Source: Gliomastix tumulicola (taxonomy: Eukaryota > Ascomycota > Sordariomycetes > Hypocreales > Bionectriaceae). From it: a stretch of 64,000 bases of DNA. Below, one piece after another: positions 46,743 to 57,174 of this stretch (within the stretch, counting starts at the first letter, position 1; the number at the start of each line of letters is the position of its first letter). The stretch spans positions 4,340,001 to 4,404,000 of the forward strand of contig BCHX01000004.1 in NCBI GenBank assembly GCA_001599755.1, read 5' to 3'. The notes under the pieces were generated by a model. It was not told where the DNA came from. It saw only the letters and a program-made list of their open reading frames with translations, and made no database searches. A program made the translations under genes and the position numbers.

Positions 46743-47550
46743 TTACAGAGCCTTGCCCATGAACTTCCTCTTGGTGAAGCTTAGCCACCACTTGCTGGGC
46801 TTCGCCTCGTTCTCCTCGTATACCCTTGCCAACAGGCGCGTAGCCAGCTCTTGCCGTACCTGTGCCATGTATTGCCTGAGCTGTTCGGCGTCTTGTCTAT
46901 CCCGAGGGGCTTCATACATCTGCGATTATTGTCAGCAACCTGGTCCACAACTCCTCTGACTATGTCTCCGCTGCTAGCATCGCATCCCCCAGTTCATCGT
47001 ATCACCCACCTGGTTCAGAGGCCAGCCCGGGTCGCCGGGGATGGCAAAGTTGAGGTCCAGCGCCAGGTTCAGCACATCCTTGGTCGCATCCTTGACCGTG
47101 GCCGTGGGCTTGATCTTGCCGAGGCAGTCGCTGAGGAACCAGATGCCGTAGACGAGCAGGCGGTCGGCGGGGCCCTGGATCTCGAAGTTGCGGAAGAAGG
47201 TGTTGGCGCGGAAGAGGGCGAGGACCTCGTCGAGGATGTCGTAGCTCTCCGAGTCCGGGTCGGGCGACTCGTGGGCGGGGAGGGCCACGAGCGGGAGCGT
47301 GTAGGCGGGGCCGCGGGTCTTGGTCCTCAGCGGGAGGAGGGGGAAGTTGCCGATGAGGCGCGGGGTGTTGGGGTCGTTGTTGAAGATGGAGTTGTAGGCC
47401 TGCGAGGGGGTGTGAGCTTGCTGTTTCCTATGCTGTGTGTGTATGGGTGGGTGGGTGAGCATTAGGCGGTGGTGGGCTGCTGTAGCTCCCCATGTGTTCC
47501 CCCGACGTTCAATTGGAGGAATATTCTGAGTATACGCAACTTACCGGCAT
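46743..47550 (-). CDS. ARC18: Arp2/3 complex subunit 3 (ARPC3/ARC18)
   Basis: The 21 kDa subunit of the Arp2/3 complex, which nucleates branched actin at endocytic patches. Exons 47550-47545 (only ATGCCG), 47399-47010 and 46919-46743 give 190 residues, normal for the family. The tiny first exon, GTAAGT donor and CGCAG acceptor give MPAYNSIFNNDPNTPRLIGN. Exon 2 holds LPLRTKTRGPA, ALFRANTFFRNFEIQGPADR and FAIPGDPGWPLNQ. Exon 3 gives MYEAPRDRQDAEQLRQYMAQ and ends KPSKWWLSFTKRKFMGKAL, the hallmark ARPC3 C-terminus. Intron 1 is 145 nt and intron 2 is 90 nt. Open frames that continue through the introns (46974-47462 and 47462-47773) are read-through artefacts. Confidence 0.95.
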
Positions 47551-48215
47551 CTTGAACAGCTTTCAGATTCGACTGCTTAATCTGAAAAGGCCCAGGTAGA
47601 GCTGGTTGGTGGTGCACGAGGAGTGTTGCTCTCGGCGGGGGTTCTGGTGATGCACCGCTGGAGCTGCTGTCGTCAATGAGTGGGGCACAAGGCCTGCCAC
47701 AAGCCTGATCCAGCCACCAAAGTTGCTGCCTTAAAATGGCCGGATGACATAAGGCATCAACAATAGAGGCCACACTAGCACAGCCACATCAACTTCAGTC
47801 TAAACCCTTTTCATTCAAGCTTCGTGGCTGCCTGTTTCTCACGTGATTGCGCACATCGATCGCGCCGGTGGCGAAACACGCCCGCCCCGCCACATTCAAC
47901 AAAAGTCGCAGTGACAGGGCCGCTATATCAGGCCGCCCTTCCTTGTTTGCCTTCTCTAAAATGCACTTTCTGCGACAGGTTTCACCTGCATCATCATCAC
48001 AATAGCCGCCCTTGAGAGCCGCAATTTCCGCCGCCACATCCTCTCTCCTTCCTCTGCATTCATTTTTCACGTCCCCCTATTCTGCGCGTCAGGACTTACA
48101 AGAACAGCCAGGGGTGCTTGGCTCCGTTGCGTCCGCAGCGCTACTCTGGCAGGGATCAGGTGTCGCGCGTCACGGAGGGGCACGGGCAAATCCCACAAAG
48201 GCAGCAGCACAATCA
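47551..48215. other. Divergent promoter region of ARC18 and the next gene
   Basis: A bidirectional promoter of about 0.67 kb. Short frames on both strands (47795-48070 minus, 48012-48248 plus) lack motifs. No clear TATA element. Confidence 0.45.
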
Positions 48216-49664
48216 ATGCTCAGCTTTCTGTTAGTCACGCTACCTTGACACGAACGCCCTTCGACAGCTATATATTTGACGAAGCATCTGACTAACCTGG
48301 CTTTCGGCGACAGAAAGTTCACCGCAACACGCATCACCACACAGCTACGCGCCGTCCTCCCAGACATGTCGGAAACGACACCGACAGCACCGCCGGCTGG
48401 GGTCGGCGGTCTTCCCACCTCCTCGCTGCCGCCTCGTCGCCCTTTACGACCAGAATTCACAACCGATATCAGCAAGAAGCGACGGAGAAGAAGGATGCAT
48501 CGTCCCACTGAAAACTCACTATACGACATAATGCACGAGCATGCCGGCACGTCGCTCTTCGTCCGGCCTATCTTCTGGACTGACCAGCACCTGGATCTCC
48601 TAAATATCCGGTTCGAGCAGCTCCCGCCGTGCGACACGCCGGTGCCGTTCGGGATGGTCGACTGGCCGCCATCCCAAGGACACCTCCGACCGTCCCCCGC
48701 GATCCGGACTCTAAGCGATTCTCTCAGCGAGCTCCTCGCGCCCCTATCCTGGCAGTCCGTGCAGAACTCGATACCTGTCAAGGCCGTCATGTCACAGCTC
48801 TGGCCGGACGCGTTCCAGAGCTCTCGCATGCTCCCGGAGCTGGACCTCCACTTCGGGGCCAAGATATACCGCGCTGCCGTGCGCACGCCGCTCATGTGGG
48901 ATTTCCCGGTGCTGGGCACCCCGAGATCGCCGTACACGTCCCACGGCACCGCGACCAAGCCATACCCCACAAGTCTACCGATGATATGCTATATCGGGAA
49001 GAGGCAACTGGCATCAGTGCGCCGCAATCTGTTCCGGATCAGCCCAGGACCCAAGGGCATCATCAATCACCCCGTGGCGCGGCTACAGAGGCTACGCTCG
49101 AAGATGCTGTCACCAACGAATAAAGACGAAGATCCCCACCTGGCGGGCATATTCCTCGCAATGGCTCAACGACACTTCCTCGAGAGCGGGGAGACGAACA
49201 CGAAACCCCGGTTCCAGGATGTCAAGCTCCGAATATTGATGGACGACGCGGACAAGTCAGCGTTTGTCGTCTATACCGCCACCGTGACGCGAAAGTTTCT
49301 AGAACGATTCCATGATCCTTTCAGCACGCCAGAGGGCTCCGGCGTGGGTCTGGGGGAGCTACCCGGGATGAAGATCGAGTACACAGACGTGCCGTTCTGG
49401 CCCATCTTGGGCCTACGGGAACGGCTGGGCAAGGCGCTGGGGCAGGACATTGTCGGCTCGTTTGATCCAGACGTGATAGAAACGTGGGTGGACGAGGAGC
49501 CTATGGAGATGAACAAGCCAAGCAAGCGCAAGCGTGGTGCCCTTAGCGAGGTCGTCAACGCGAGCTTCGAGGAAGACACGGAAGAGGAGACCGTCGACGA
49601 GCCGCCTCTAAGCGGCAAGAAGAGATGTCTCAGCGAAGGCCCCCCTCTGGGGTTGGTCGTATAG
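48216..49664 (+). CDS. Unrecognised protein with acidic and basic C-terminal tail
   Basis: The main exon runs to 49664. I prefer a model with a 14-nt first exon (48216-48229, MLSF), an 84-nt intron (GTTAGT donor, CTGACTAAC branch site, CGACAG acceptor) and exon 2 from 48314, giving 454 residues. The alternative start at 48366 (MSETTPTAPPAG) gives 432. A Pro-rich N-terminus with SKKRRRRRMH is followed by an ordered region containing SLFVRPIFWTDQHLDLLNIR, QLWPDAFQSSRMLPELDLHF and YIGKRQLASVRRNLFRISPG. Then come VKLRILMDDADKSAFVVYTA and an acidic tail with the nuclear-type signal KPSKRKRG. No membrane segment is seen. I do not recognise a family; it looks like a fungus-specific nuclear protein, but the function is unknown. 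Confidence 0.7.
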
Positions 49665-52119
49665 TATCGCTGGCTGGGAGGGGCTCGGCCGACCAGACCT
49701 CGATAGAATCCACAAGTCCGTCGACGCGGGCTCGTGCAGCTATAGGGAACCCGAGGTTGACCTGATGGCGAGTGAGATGGGTTGCATTCGGATAGAGCGC
49801 TAGGCCGGCTATGATAGAGCCTATGACGTGGCTGGCCTATTATCCCTTTTACCGAGATCGAACGAACAGACCTGCTTACTCTCGGGGACATGTGAGATGT
49901 CTCGAGAGCACTTCATGATGTGGGGACCACGCTGGACAGCGTTGCCTCACGAACCTTTACGCCGATACGAATATTCTTAGTACATACTTGTTTGAGCCAC
50001 GGATAAAGCATAGCGAAGAGGGCTCGGGCTAAGCTGCCTAATTGATCACTTTCCCCAACACCCGTTCCCTTGTCTCCTGTCTTGATGCTCAGATTGAGAA
50101 TCAGTCACCATAATGCACAGTAGAGAGATTAATATTACCCTTCTTCTTCTTCGCCACGACCCAGGTTAGGTTATCTCTAAATTGACACCGGTTTACAAAT
50201 ATTTACGAATGCCCATGCTAGATATATTCGTCGGTGACAAATACATACAGCAATACGCTGCGCCGCCTCTTTTCGACCCTGACATTATCGTCGGGTGTCT
50301 CCGTAGTTTCAGATTCAGATGAGACGAAAAGGAATCCTCCGTACGTCTATATATCAAATTAGGAAAATAATCCGGAAACGCGTGCCGAGAAAAAGGATTC
50401 GAGTGGTGATTGAATGGAAACGCTGTGCTTTTAACTTCGATATCTCAACTTGAGCATTAGTGTGAGGAGGGGGCTGATGTGAATTATGTCGATGTCTGGC
50501 TCGTTCCCGATCGATATTGGATGCGAGCTCACGGGATACCCGTTCTCAGGAAAGGTCCGAGATATGCCCCTTTCCCCTCTTTCTCTCTATTTGTGTAGTA
50601 AAGATCCGTGATTATTGGTCGTAGGTGGGAGTCGTTTATGAGCGAGGCGGTGTTTGATGAAGTCACCCGCGAGGTCCGGACACGCGCCCGCACCGGAAAT
50701 AGGACGCCCGCTTGCTCGTCCAATGTCTGGACTCCGATGCATGAAGCCTCGTTCATATTCGTATTGGTTTCCGAGGGCTCGGGCTGAAATGCAGGCGCCG
50801 AACACGAGCAGATTGCTTGATTGGGTACTGAAGCCGCCCTCCTCTCCACACAGAGAGATATATACCATAGCACACTTTACCTTATCCATGCTTCGTTTCT
50901 CTCCGATCCCAATATCACAGGCCCTCGTGACATGTGGGAAAGGGGATTTTGGCGGTGACGGGGACGGTGAGGGGAGTTGGGGCAAGGATGTAAACCCCGC
51001 AAACCTGGACACAGGGAACTTATGGCGGGATGTCGAGATGAGATTGGATGCCTGGCCTGGTCGAGCTTGTCCCTTAGCGCCCAGGCCAAGCACCAAATAC
51101 CGCCGGGAGAGGTGATGAGGGGGGGGTTACATGGGCGAATCCGCGATCGAGGCCAGCTGACCCTGCCTAGTTAACGACGTCAGCCGGCACACCTGGTGAA
51201 TGCCGTGCATACACTTATTCCCAGAACAGGAAGGGACGCGATCAGACCTCGGTTCGTCCTCCCGATTTGCAGCGTCCGGTACCTGCGTTTTTGACGATCT
51301 GGTTTTCATGTGCTTTTGCATCTTCGATTCCCACTGCGTCTTCAGCGAGAGAGCGTCCATTTTACGAAGCCCCACCATTTGTCAAGTCTCTCTCCCCGTG
51401 GGGAAAAGGGAAATAATTTTTCTGTCGGGCTGTTATATGTTACCTTACCTGCGTTAGGTAAGGCAGGCGCAGCACACAGGCAGGCTCCTTCCCAGAGAGG
51501 GAAGCTGGATTTCTGAGGATTTCTGAGGCAGGTCCTGTATCAATGCTCTTGCCTCGCCCCTCTGGGCACGCTCCTTCCTCAGCCCACGAAGCCGTACAAT
51601 TTCCTTCACCCTGGTCGAGGTGGGTGAGGGTTCTTGAGATGCCCATTCCTGCTCTTCCACTCATCCTTCAGCTTGGCCCCCCGCCCAATTGACGCACGGT
51701 GAAACGGTGCCTGGCCATGACCACGTTGACAGACCTGGCGCCGCCCTGCGAGAGGCTCGGAGGGACAGGGTTGTCTTGGTTGGTGCGCGGCTGATGGAGT
51801 TGATCCTACCTATCCCATCCTCCCTTGTCCCATCCATCCATCCACTACACTACAACCCCCCCTTTTTCTCCAAGACCGCCCTTTCCCTTCCCACATCTCC
51901 ATAATGCGCCGGAATCCTGTCGGCGCCTTGTCACCCCGAAGTGCAATGACTATAAGATGGCGATCCCCCGTGGACAGGATCTCCCATCTGCTCCTGGGAT
52001 CCGTGTGCTCAGACGCAGAGGCAAACTGACAGCTCGGCTGCCACTCCTATACGGGCTAGTTCCGCCCTCCAGCCAGCCCTGGGTTCCCATCTGTCCTGTC
52101 ACATAGGGCCCAAGACACA
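49665..52119. other. Intergenic region of 2.45 kb
   Basis: No gene is supported. 49900-50550 is AT-richer. Short overlapping frames on both strands near 50529-51174 lack motifs. The right end is the promoter of the carboxylesterase gene, with pyrimidine-rich sequence at 51800-51900. Confidence 0.45.
51951..51956 (+). promoter_or_regulatory. Candidate TATA element of the carboxylesterase gene
   Basis: TATAAG about 169 bases upstream of the ATG at 52120. Position and sequence only. Confidence 0.35.
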
Positions 52120-53844
52120 ATGAGATTCCTCTCCACGGCTCTGCAGGGCCTCGGCCTTCTCGCAGCTACCGTTGCTGCTGCTCCCACTGCCGAGTCTCAC
52201 CCTGAGGCCAGCCCGGAGCTCGAGGAGCGAGCCAACGTCTCCATCGACAGCCCTGCCGGCTCTGTCCAGGGTCTCTCCCTCCTCGGTGTCGAGTCTTTCC
52301 GCGGCATTCCTTACGCTGAGCCTCCCGTGGGTCAGCTTCGTCTCAAGCCTCCTAAGCGTCTGACGACCAGCCTCAGCAACTTCGATGCTAGGGGGATTGC
52401 ACCAGCATGCCCCCAGATGTTTATCTCCAGCGAGACTGAGGGCATTCTGGGCGGCATTCTGGACCTTCTCCTCGATGTCCCCTTCCTCGAGCCCCTTACT
52501 GGTCGAGAGGACTGTCTGTCCATCAGCGTCCAGAGGCCCGCCGGCACCAAGCCTGACGCCAAGCTTCCCGTGCTCTTCTGGATCTTTGGCGGTGGCTTCC
52601 AGCTCGGTGCGACCAACACCTACGACGCCACTGATCTGCTGCGTCGGGGCATCGATCAGAAGCAGCCTTTCATCTTCGTTGCCGTCAACTATCGTGTGGC
52701 TGGCTTCGGCTTCCTGCCTGGCGCTGAGGTCCTCGCTGACGGTAGTGCGAACCTTGGTCTCCTTGACCAGCGCATGGGTCTGGAGTGGGTGGCTGATAAC
52801 ATCGCCGCCTTTGGTGGTGACCCTGACAAGGTCACTATCTGGGGCGAGTCCGCTGGTGCCATCTCCGTCTTTGACCAGATGGCTCTGTATGGAGGCAACG
52901 CCACCTACAAGGAGAAGCAGCTCTTCCGTGGCGCCATCATGAACTCGGGTAGCATCGTCCCCTCGGATCCTGTCGACTGCCCCAAAGGCCAGGCAGTGTA
53001 TGACAGTGTCGTCGGGCGTTCGGGCTGCGCAGGCTCAGATGATACTCTTGCCTGCCTCCGAGACGTTGACTATGACACGTTCCTTGATGCTGTGAATGCC
53101 GAGCCCGGCATCCTGTCTTACAACTCCGTTGCCCTGTCGTACCTACCTCGACCCGATGGCCATGTCCTCCCTGAGAGCCCTGATGTTCTCGTCAAGAACG
53201 GCCAGTACCATGCTGTCCCGATGATCATTGGCGACCAGGAAGACGAGGGCACGCTCTTCGCCCTCTTCCAGACCAACCTCACCAGGACCAATGATATCGT
53301 CGACTACCTATCTAAGCTGTTCTTCAATAGTGCAAGCAAGGAGCAGCTCACTGCGCTGGTTGGCACCTACCCATCTGCTTGGTCAGCCGGGTCTCCGTTC
53401 CGTACAGGAATCCTGAACTCCTTCTACTCCAGCTACAAGCGTCTGGCAGCCATCCTTGGAGACCTCGTCTTCACCCTCACCCGCCGCGTCTTCCTCGCCG
53501 ACACCCTCGCCGTCAACCCGGACGTCCCCTCCTGGTCCTACCTGGCTTCGTACAACTACGGCACACCCCTCATGGGTACCTTCCATGGATCCGACCTCCT
53601 GCAGGTCTTCTATGGACAGTGGCCTAACCACGCCATGCGCAGCTCCCGCGCATACTACTTCAACTTCCTGTACAACCTTGATCCGAACGTCGGTGTTACC
53701 GACTACGCGCACTGGCCGCAGTGGAAGGAGAACAAGGATCTCATGTGGTTCGAGACGGGCAACAAGAACTCCATTCTCAAGGACGACTTTAGGGATGCGT
53801 CAGCGAAGTGGATTGCTGATAATGTGCCCGCGTTATATATCTGA
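52120..53844 (+). CDS. Secreted type-B carboxylesterase / lipase
   Basis: Alpha/beta-hydrolase of the carboxylesterase type B family (Candida rugosa lipase-like), 574 residues, no intron. Residues 1-21 (MRFLSTALQGLGLLAATVAAA) are a signal peptide, and a possible propeptide ends at ELEERA. The substrate-entry motif FRGIPYAEPPVG and EDCLSISVQRP (second family signature) are present. The oxyanion loop is FGGGFQLG, and the nucleophile elbow GESAGA carries Ser244. The remaining triad is Glu376 in GDQEDEGT and His489 in GTFHGSD. Cysteines near 97/132 and 287/303/312 fit the conserved disulfides. Secretion and hydrolysis of esters or lipids are inferred from the family; the chain-length preference is unknown. 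It lies next to another secreted protein gene on the same strand. Confidence 0.93.
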   Translation: MRFLSTALQGLGLLAATVAAAPTAESHPEASPELEERANVSIDSPAGSVQGLSLLGVESFRGIPYAEPPVGQLRLKPPKRLTTSLSNFDARGIAPACPQMFISSETEGILGGILDLLLDVPFLEPLTGREDCLSISVQRPAGTKPDAKLPVLFWIFGGGFQLGATNTYDATDLLRRGIDQKQPFIFVAVNYRVAGFGFLPGAEVLADGSANLGLLDQRMGLEWVADNIAAFGGDPDKVTIWGESAGAISVFDQMALYGGNATYKEKQLFRGAIMNSGSIVPSDPVDCPKGQAVYDSVVGRSGCAGSDDTLACLRDVDYDTFLDAVNAEPGILSYNSVALSYLPRPDGHVLPESPDVLVKNGQYHAVPMIIGDQEDEGTLFALFQTNLTRTNDIVDYLSKLFFNSASKEQLTALVGTYPSAWSAGSPFRTGILNSFYSSYKRLAAILGDLVFTLTRRVFLADTLAVNPDVPSWSYLASYNYGTPLMGTFHGSDLLQVFYGQWPNHAMRSSRAYYFNFLYNLDPNVGVTDYAHWPQWKENKDLMWFETGNKNSILKDDFRDASAKWIADNVPALYI

Positions 53845-54170
53845 TATATCCTGATAATTGATGAGCTATGTCTATAGTAGTAATGAGAAATGAAGTGGCT
53901 GCGCAGCTGCTAATTATAACAATGGAAAGTTTTGCTGTACTAGTAGACGTACCTGGAGGCCTGACTAGAAGAAATCCATCAAGTCTCGTGCACAAAAGTG
54001 AGTCAAGTCATGGGGTGCAGTGGCTTGTAGCCAGCCTCGCGAATTTCCCATTTAAATGAGGGGTGGGAGAACAAGAAATCATGGCTCTTAGACTCATAAC
54101 CTACAAACACACAAATCATTGCACAAATGACTGGGGCTGATAGCCGCGAGTACACATCACCTTTGAGAGC
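53845..54170. other. Short intergenic region
   Basis: 326 bases between two secreted-protein genes on the same strand. AT-rich near 53850-53950; no gene seen. Confidence 0.5.
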
Positions 54171-56630
54171 ATGAGGGCGTTACAGGCGGTGGGCGTCCTG
54201 CTTGGCGCTACAGGCGTTGCCTTCGTTGTCAGGGATGACATGCCGGATGGTGTATATCGGATTGAGTACGCTGAGCTTGACAGTGAGTTTGAGAGGGGCG
54301 TCATCCACCATGTAGACCACCACATTAGAGACCTGGGGGATATCGAGCCCCGGGACAATTGTCTATTGCCAGAAGAGAGGGCTCGCAATAGGCAAGGAGA
54401 TGCGAACAACCAGCAGCAGGGCGGCACCGAAACCTACCCAGAGAGTCTCGACGACAAGGATGAGACGACGACACCAGCCCTAACACAGAACGACAATGTG
54501 CTTCGAGAACGCTGCCTCACCCTAGAAGAGCGAGCCCGGATTCGGGCTGAAGAAAACAGAAAGAACAACCTGACGCGAGAGATGGAGTACGGCCGCATCG
54601 ACAACAGCGACGACACCACGGACGGCACCGGCCGTCTACACCGACGAGGAGGCTGCGGCTGCGGTGGCGGCCGCGTGAGCGTTGGTGCTATCAAGGCGGA
54701 CGCTAAGGGTGCCCCCGGCGGCGGCGGCTACCACGACGCCGAGCGCGCATCTCTGGACGACCCGTCGGGAGACGACCGCGCCCCCCCCGGCGCCCCGCGG
54801 CCGGACGAGCACCCGCTGGCCAGGGGCACGGGCATCGTCCGGGGCCCCATCCGCGCCAACGTGCCCTTCACCTACGACAAGATGGAGTGCACCGTCCAGG
54901 TGCCCATCCTCCCCGTGGCCTCGTACCGCGAGGCGCGCGACGCGCTGCTGCGGTACTGCGACACGCTGCAGGGGATCAACCCGCTCACGCGCCAGGTCTT
55001 CTTCGCCAAGCGCGGCGACGCCGTCGTCTTCGCGTGCAACACGCACCGCACGCGCGTGAACCGGTGCTTCCGGAGCGAGTACATGTGGCTCGAGCCCAAC
55101 GTCTTCGACCGCGAGTGCGGGGAGCTGCACGCGGGCTACGTGATCGACAGGAAGACGGCGCGCGGGTACGGGCGCGTGTGGGCGGGCGAGGCGATCTGCA
55201 AGGGGACGACGATCAACGAGGGCCGGTGGAGGGGCCAGCCGGAGCTGGGTGTCAAGGATACGCCCGAGGGGGCGGAGGAGCCCGCGTGGCTGAATGAGCC
55301 GCCCAAGGCGCACTTCTTCGAGCCGGACGGGAGCGAGCCGAAGAGGAATACGACACTTGTGATAGACCCTTCGATCCCGGGCGGTCTCGTTGAGGCTAAG
55401 ATTGCTGACCCGAGCCGGTTGGGGCCACCGCACCAGCAGCCGGTACAGGGGCAGCCAGTTCAGGGACAGCCAGTTCAAGGGCAGCCTGTGCAAGGAGGAC
55501 AGGTTGTGGTGCCGCCGGGGCAGGCGCAAGCAATAGACGGTACCCAGCAGGTCGACGGCCAGTTGCAGTACGATCCGTCCCAGCAGCCAGGGACCGTTTG
55601 GGACAATTCGCAGCAGCCAGGCGTGGTAGGGACAACTGCCCCAGCGCAAGATTTTGGCGCGGCTGTGCCCAACTACGTGCCTGTTTATCAGGCAAATACG
55701 GGGACTATCAGCCTCATGCCCGTCTTCCATGAACCTGTGGAGGGCGGGCAGCCCAGTGTTGGAGGGGTCCAGCCTGAGCAACTAGTTGACCAAACCGTGG
55801 ACGCACAGGTTCTGCCGTATGCGCCGGATCCCAATGCCGTAGGCACCGGGGCGCTCCCCCAGCAGCCAGTCGTCGAGGGCACAATGGTCGAAACTGTTCC
55901 TGAGGAGCAGCCGCAGCCCGAGACTCCAGACACAGGAGCACCAGAATCCGGAACGGCTCCCCAGGCCTCCCAAGCTCCTGTTCAGGGGCTGAGCACCGAA
56001 GTGGTAGACTCCGCAGGACTGCCTGGTGATTCTCCCGGCACTGAGCCACGCGCCGACACCAAAGACACGGATGCAGACGACGCAGACCGGGGGGTACATG
56101 CTCTCAAGCCATTGGACGCCCAGCCCGGAGTCAAACCTTTGAAAGAGACGACCGACGAGGGACCAGAGTTTGCACCCCGGCCCCCAGAAGCAACGAAGGA
56201 TGAGACTCTGTTAAACCTAGGGGCTGAGCCTCGTCAAATGATCGGCCCGAACCACCTCGAGTCGGTCGAAGACTCGCTGGATATGCCACACCCAGAGCCG
56301 ACCGAGGATGGGCTTTACCCCAAAGTTGAGAAAGGCGACGATGAAGAGTCTGACGACCCTCAGCTAATTGACGAGAATGATATGGCCCCTGAGGACGAAG
56401 GAGATTGGATAGACATCGAGGATCCTCCTGAGGGAGAGCTTCGACCGACTGAAGGCGAGGACAGATCAGACCGAACGGTTGAAGCTGACAAGCCAGAGAC
56501 ATCTGCAGACCCAGAGTTTGCGGAACTACAGCCCGATGACGAGCTTCCTGTAGAGAGTGAGCCTGAGAAGAACAGGCACATCATGGAGGAAGCCGAGGAG
56601 AACATAGGTCGTGGTCCCTTGGTAGACTGA
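54171..56630 (+). CDS. Large secreted protein with a cysteine domain and low-complexity tail, function unknown
   Basis: Single exon, 819 residues. Residues 1-18 (MRALQAVGVLLGATGVAF) look like a signal peptide. Two copies of a CLxxEERARxR motif occur, at about 64-74 (CLLPEERARNR) and 115-125 (CLTLEERARIR). A Gly/Cys patch (GGCGCGGG) comes next. The one ordered domain (about 225-355) has six cysteines in MEC, RYC, FACNTHRTRVNRCF, REC and AIC contexts, with AGYVIDRKTARGYGRVWAGE. This spacing resembles a domain of small secreted fungal proteins (CNxxxxxxxxC...CG...AGxV...YGR...IC). After it comes a disordered Gln/Pro region with QPVQG repeats (about 421-444), then a long acidic Pro/Glu/Asp tail ending GRGPLVD. 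There is no GPI signal or membrane span. Effector or matrix roles are speculation. Confidence 0.75.
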   Translation: MRALQAVGVLLGATGVAFVVRDDMPDGVYRIEYAELDSEFERGVIHHVDHHIRDLGDIEPRDNCLLPEERARNRQGDANNQQQGGTETYPESLDDKDETTTPALTQNDNVLRERCLTLEERARIRAEENRKNNLTREMEYGRIDNSDDTTDGTGRLHRRGGCGCGGGRVSVGAIKADAKGAPGGGGYHDAERASLDDPSGDDRAPPGAPRPDEHPLARGTGIVRGPIRANVPFTYDKMECTVQVPILPVASYREARDALLRYCDTLQGINPLTRQVFFAKRGDAVVFACNTHRTRVNRCFRSEYMWLEPNVFDRECGELHAGYVIDRKTARGYGRVWAGEAICKGTTINEGRWRGQPELGVKDTPEGAEEPAWLNEPPKAHFFEPDGSEPKRNTTLVIDPSIPGGLVEAKIADPSRLGPPHQQPVQGQPVQGQPVQGQPVQGGQVVVPPGQAQAIDGTQQVDGQLQYDPSQQPGTVWDNSQQPGVVGTTAPAQDFGAAVPNYVPVYQANTGTISLMPVFHEPVEGGQPSVGGVQPEQLVDQTVDAQVLPYAPDPNAVGTGALPQQPVVEGTMVETVPEEQPQPETPDTGAPESGTAPQASQAPVQGLSTEVVDSAGLPGDSPGTEPRADTKDTDADDADRGVHALKPLDAQPGVKPLKETTDEGPEFAPRPPEATKDETLLNLGAEPRQMIGPNHLESVEDSLDMPHPEPTEDGLYPKVEKGDDEESDDPQLIDENDMAPEDEGDWIDIEDPPEGELRPTEGEDRSDRTVEADKPETSADPEFAELQPDDELPVESEPEKNRHIMEEAEENIGRGPLVD
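55433..55502 (+). repeat. Coding QPVQG tandem repeat
   Basis: A 15-nt unit encoding QPVQG is repeated about four times, with synonymous changes between copies, in the disordered region of the 819-residue secreted protein. Confidence 0.8.
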
Positions 56631-57174
56631 GGTTCGAAAATAGGAAGGTTGCAATCTGAGGAGGCTCCGGATCAGAAAATTTTACTTGGGAGCATGGTGG
56701 ACTTGATATGTGACAAATTTGCTTATAAATTATTGTATACAGAGCAGAGTGCTGTGCATTTTGGTTTGAAGTGATGAGGAGGAGAAACGAGGAAACCTGG
56801 GCTTGAGGTCGGGAGGAGGATAGTGTTTACTAATTTCTTGTTCGCACTGTAAGTCGAACCATTTCTCCTCCAATATTTTAGGTCAGCACTGTGCGAAATG
56901 GCATACAGTGCGACCCCACTCTTTCGTGCAGCCCATGAACGCGACAGCATTTTTTTCTCCCGCGTCGTTTTTACTCCTGGACTACATCGACCGGTATCTC
57001 CTTTACTGTCAGCTGGGGATCTGCAGCTGGATATTCATCAGACCTATTGGATACCTGGATCGATTTCGGTTGAGACGGATCCAACTGTCGGGCAGCCAGC
57101 AAGGAATTGACGCGCCTGGGCAGCGCCTGTTCTTCTGTCCTTCGTCTTGCAGCGGTCCTTCAATGACAGTCTGA
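56631..57174. other. Intergenic region before the aminopeptidase
   Basis: 3' flank of the secreted protein gene and promoter of the aminopeptidase long form. The plus-strand frames at 56898-57174 lack motifs. Confidence 0.45.

Noticed and set aside
46974..47773. Two minus-strand frames (162 and 103 codons) read as separate genes
   Set aside because: They are the ARC18 exon 2 read through its introns and the upstream flank; the spliced ARPC3 model explains the conserved sequence.
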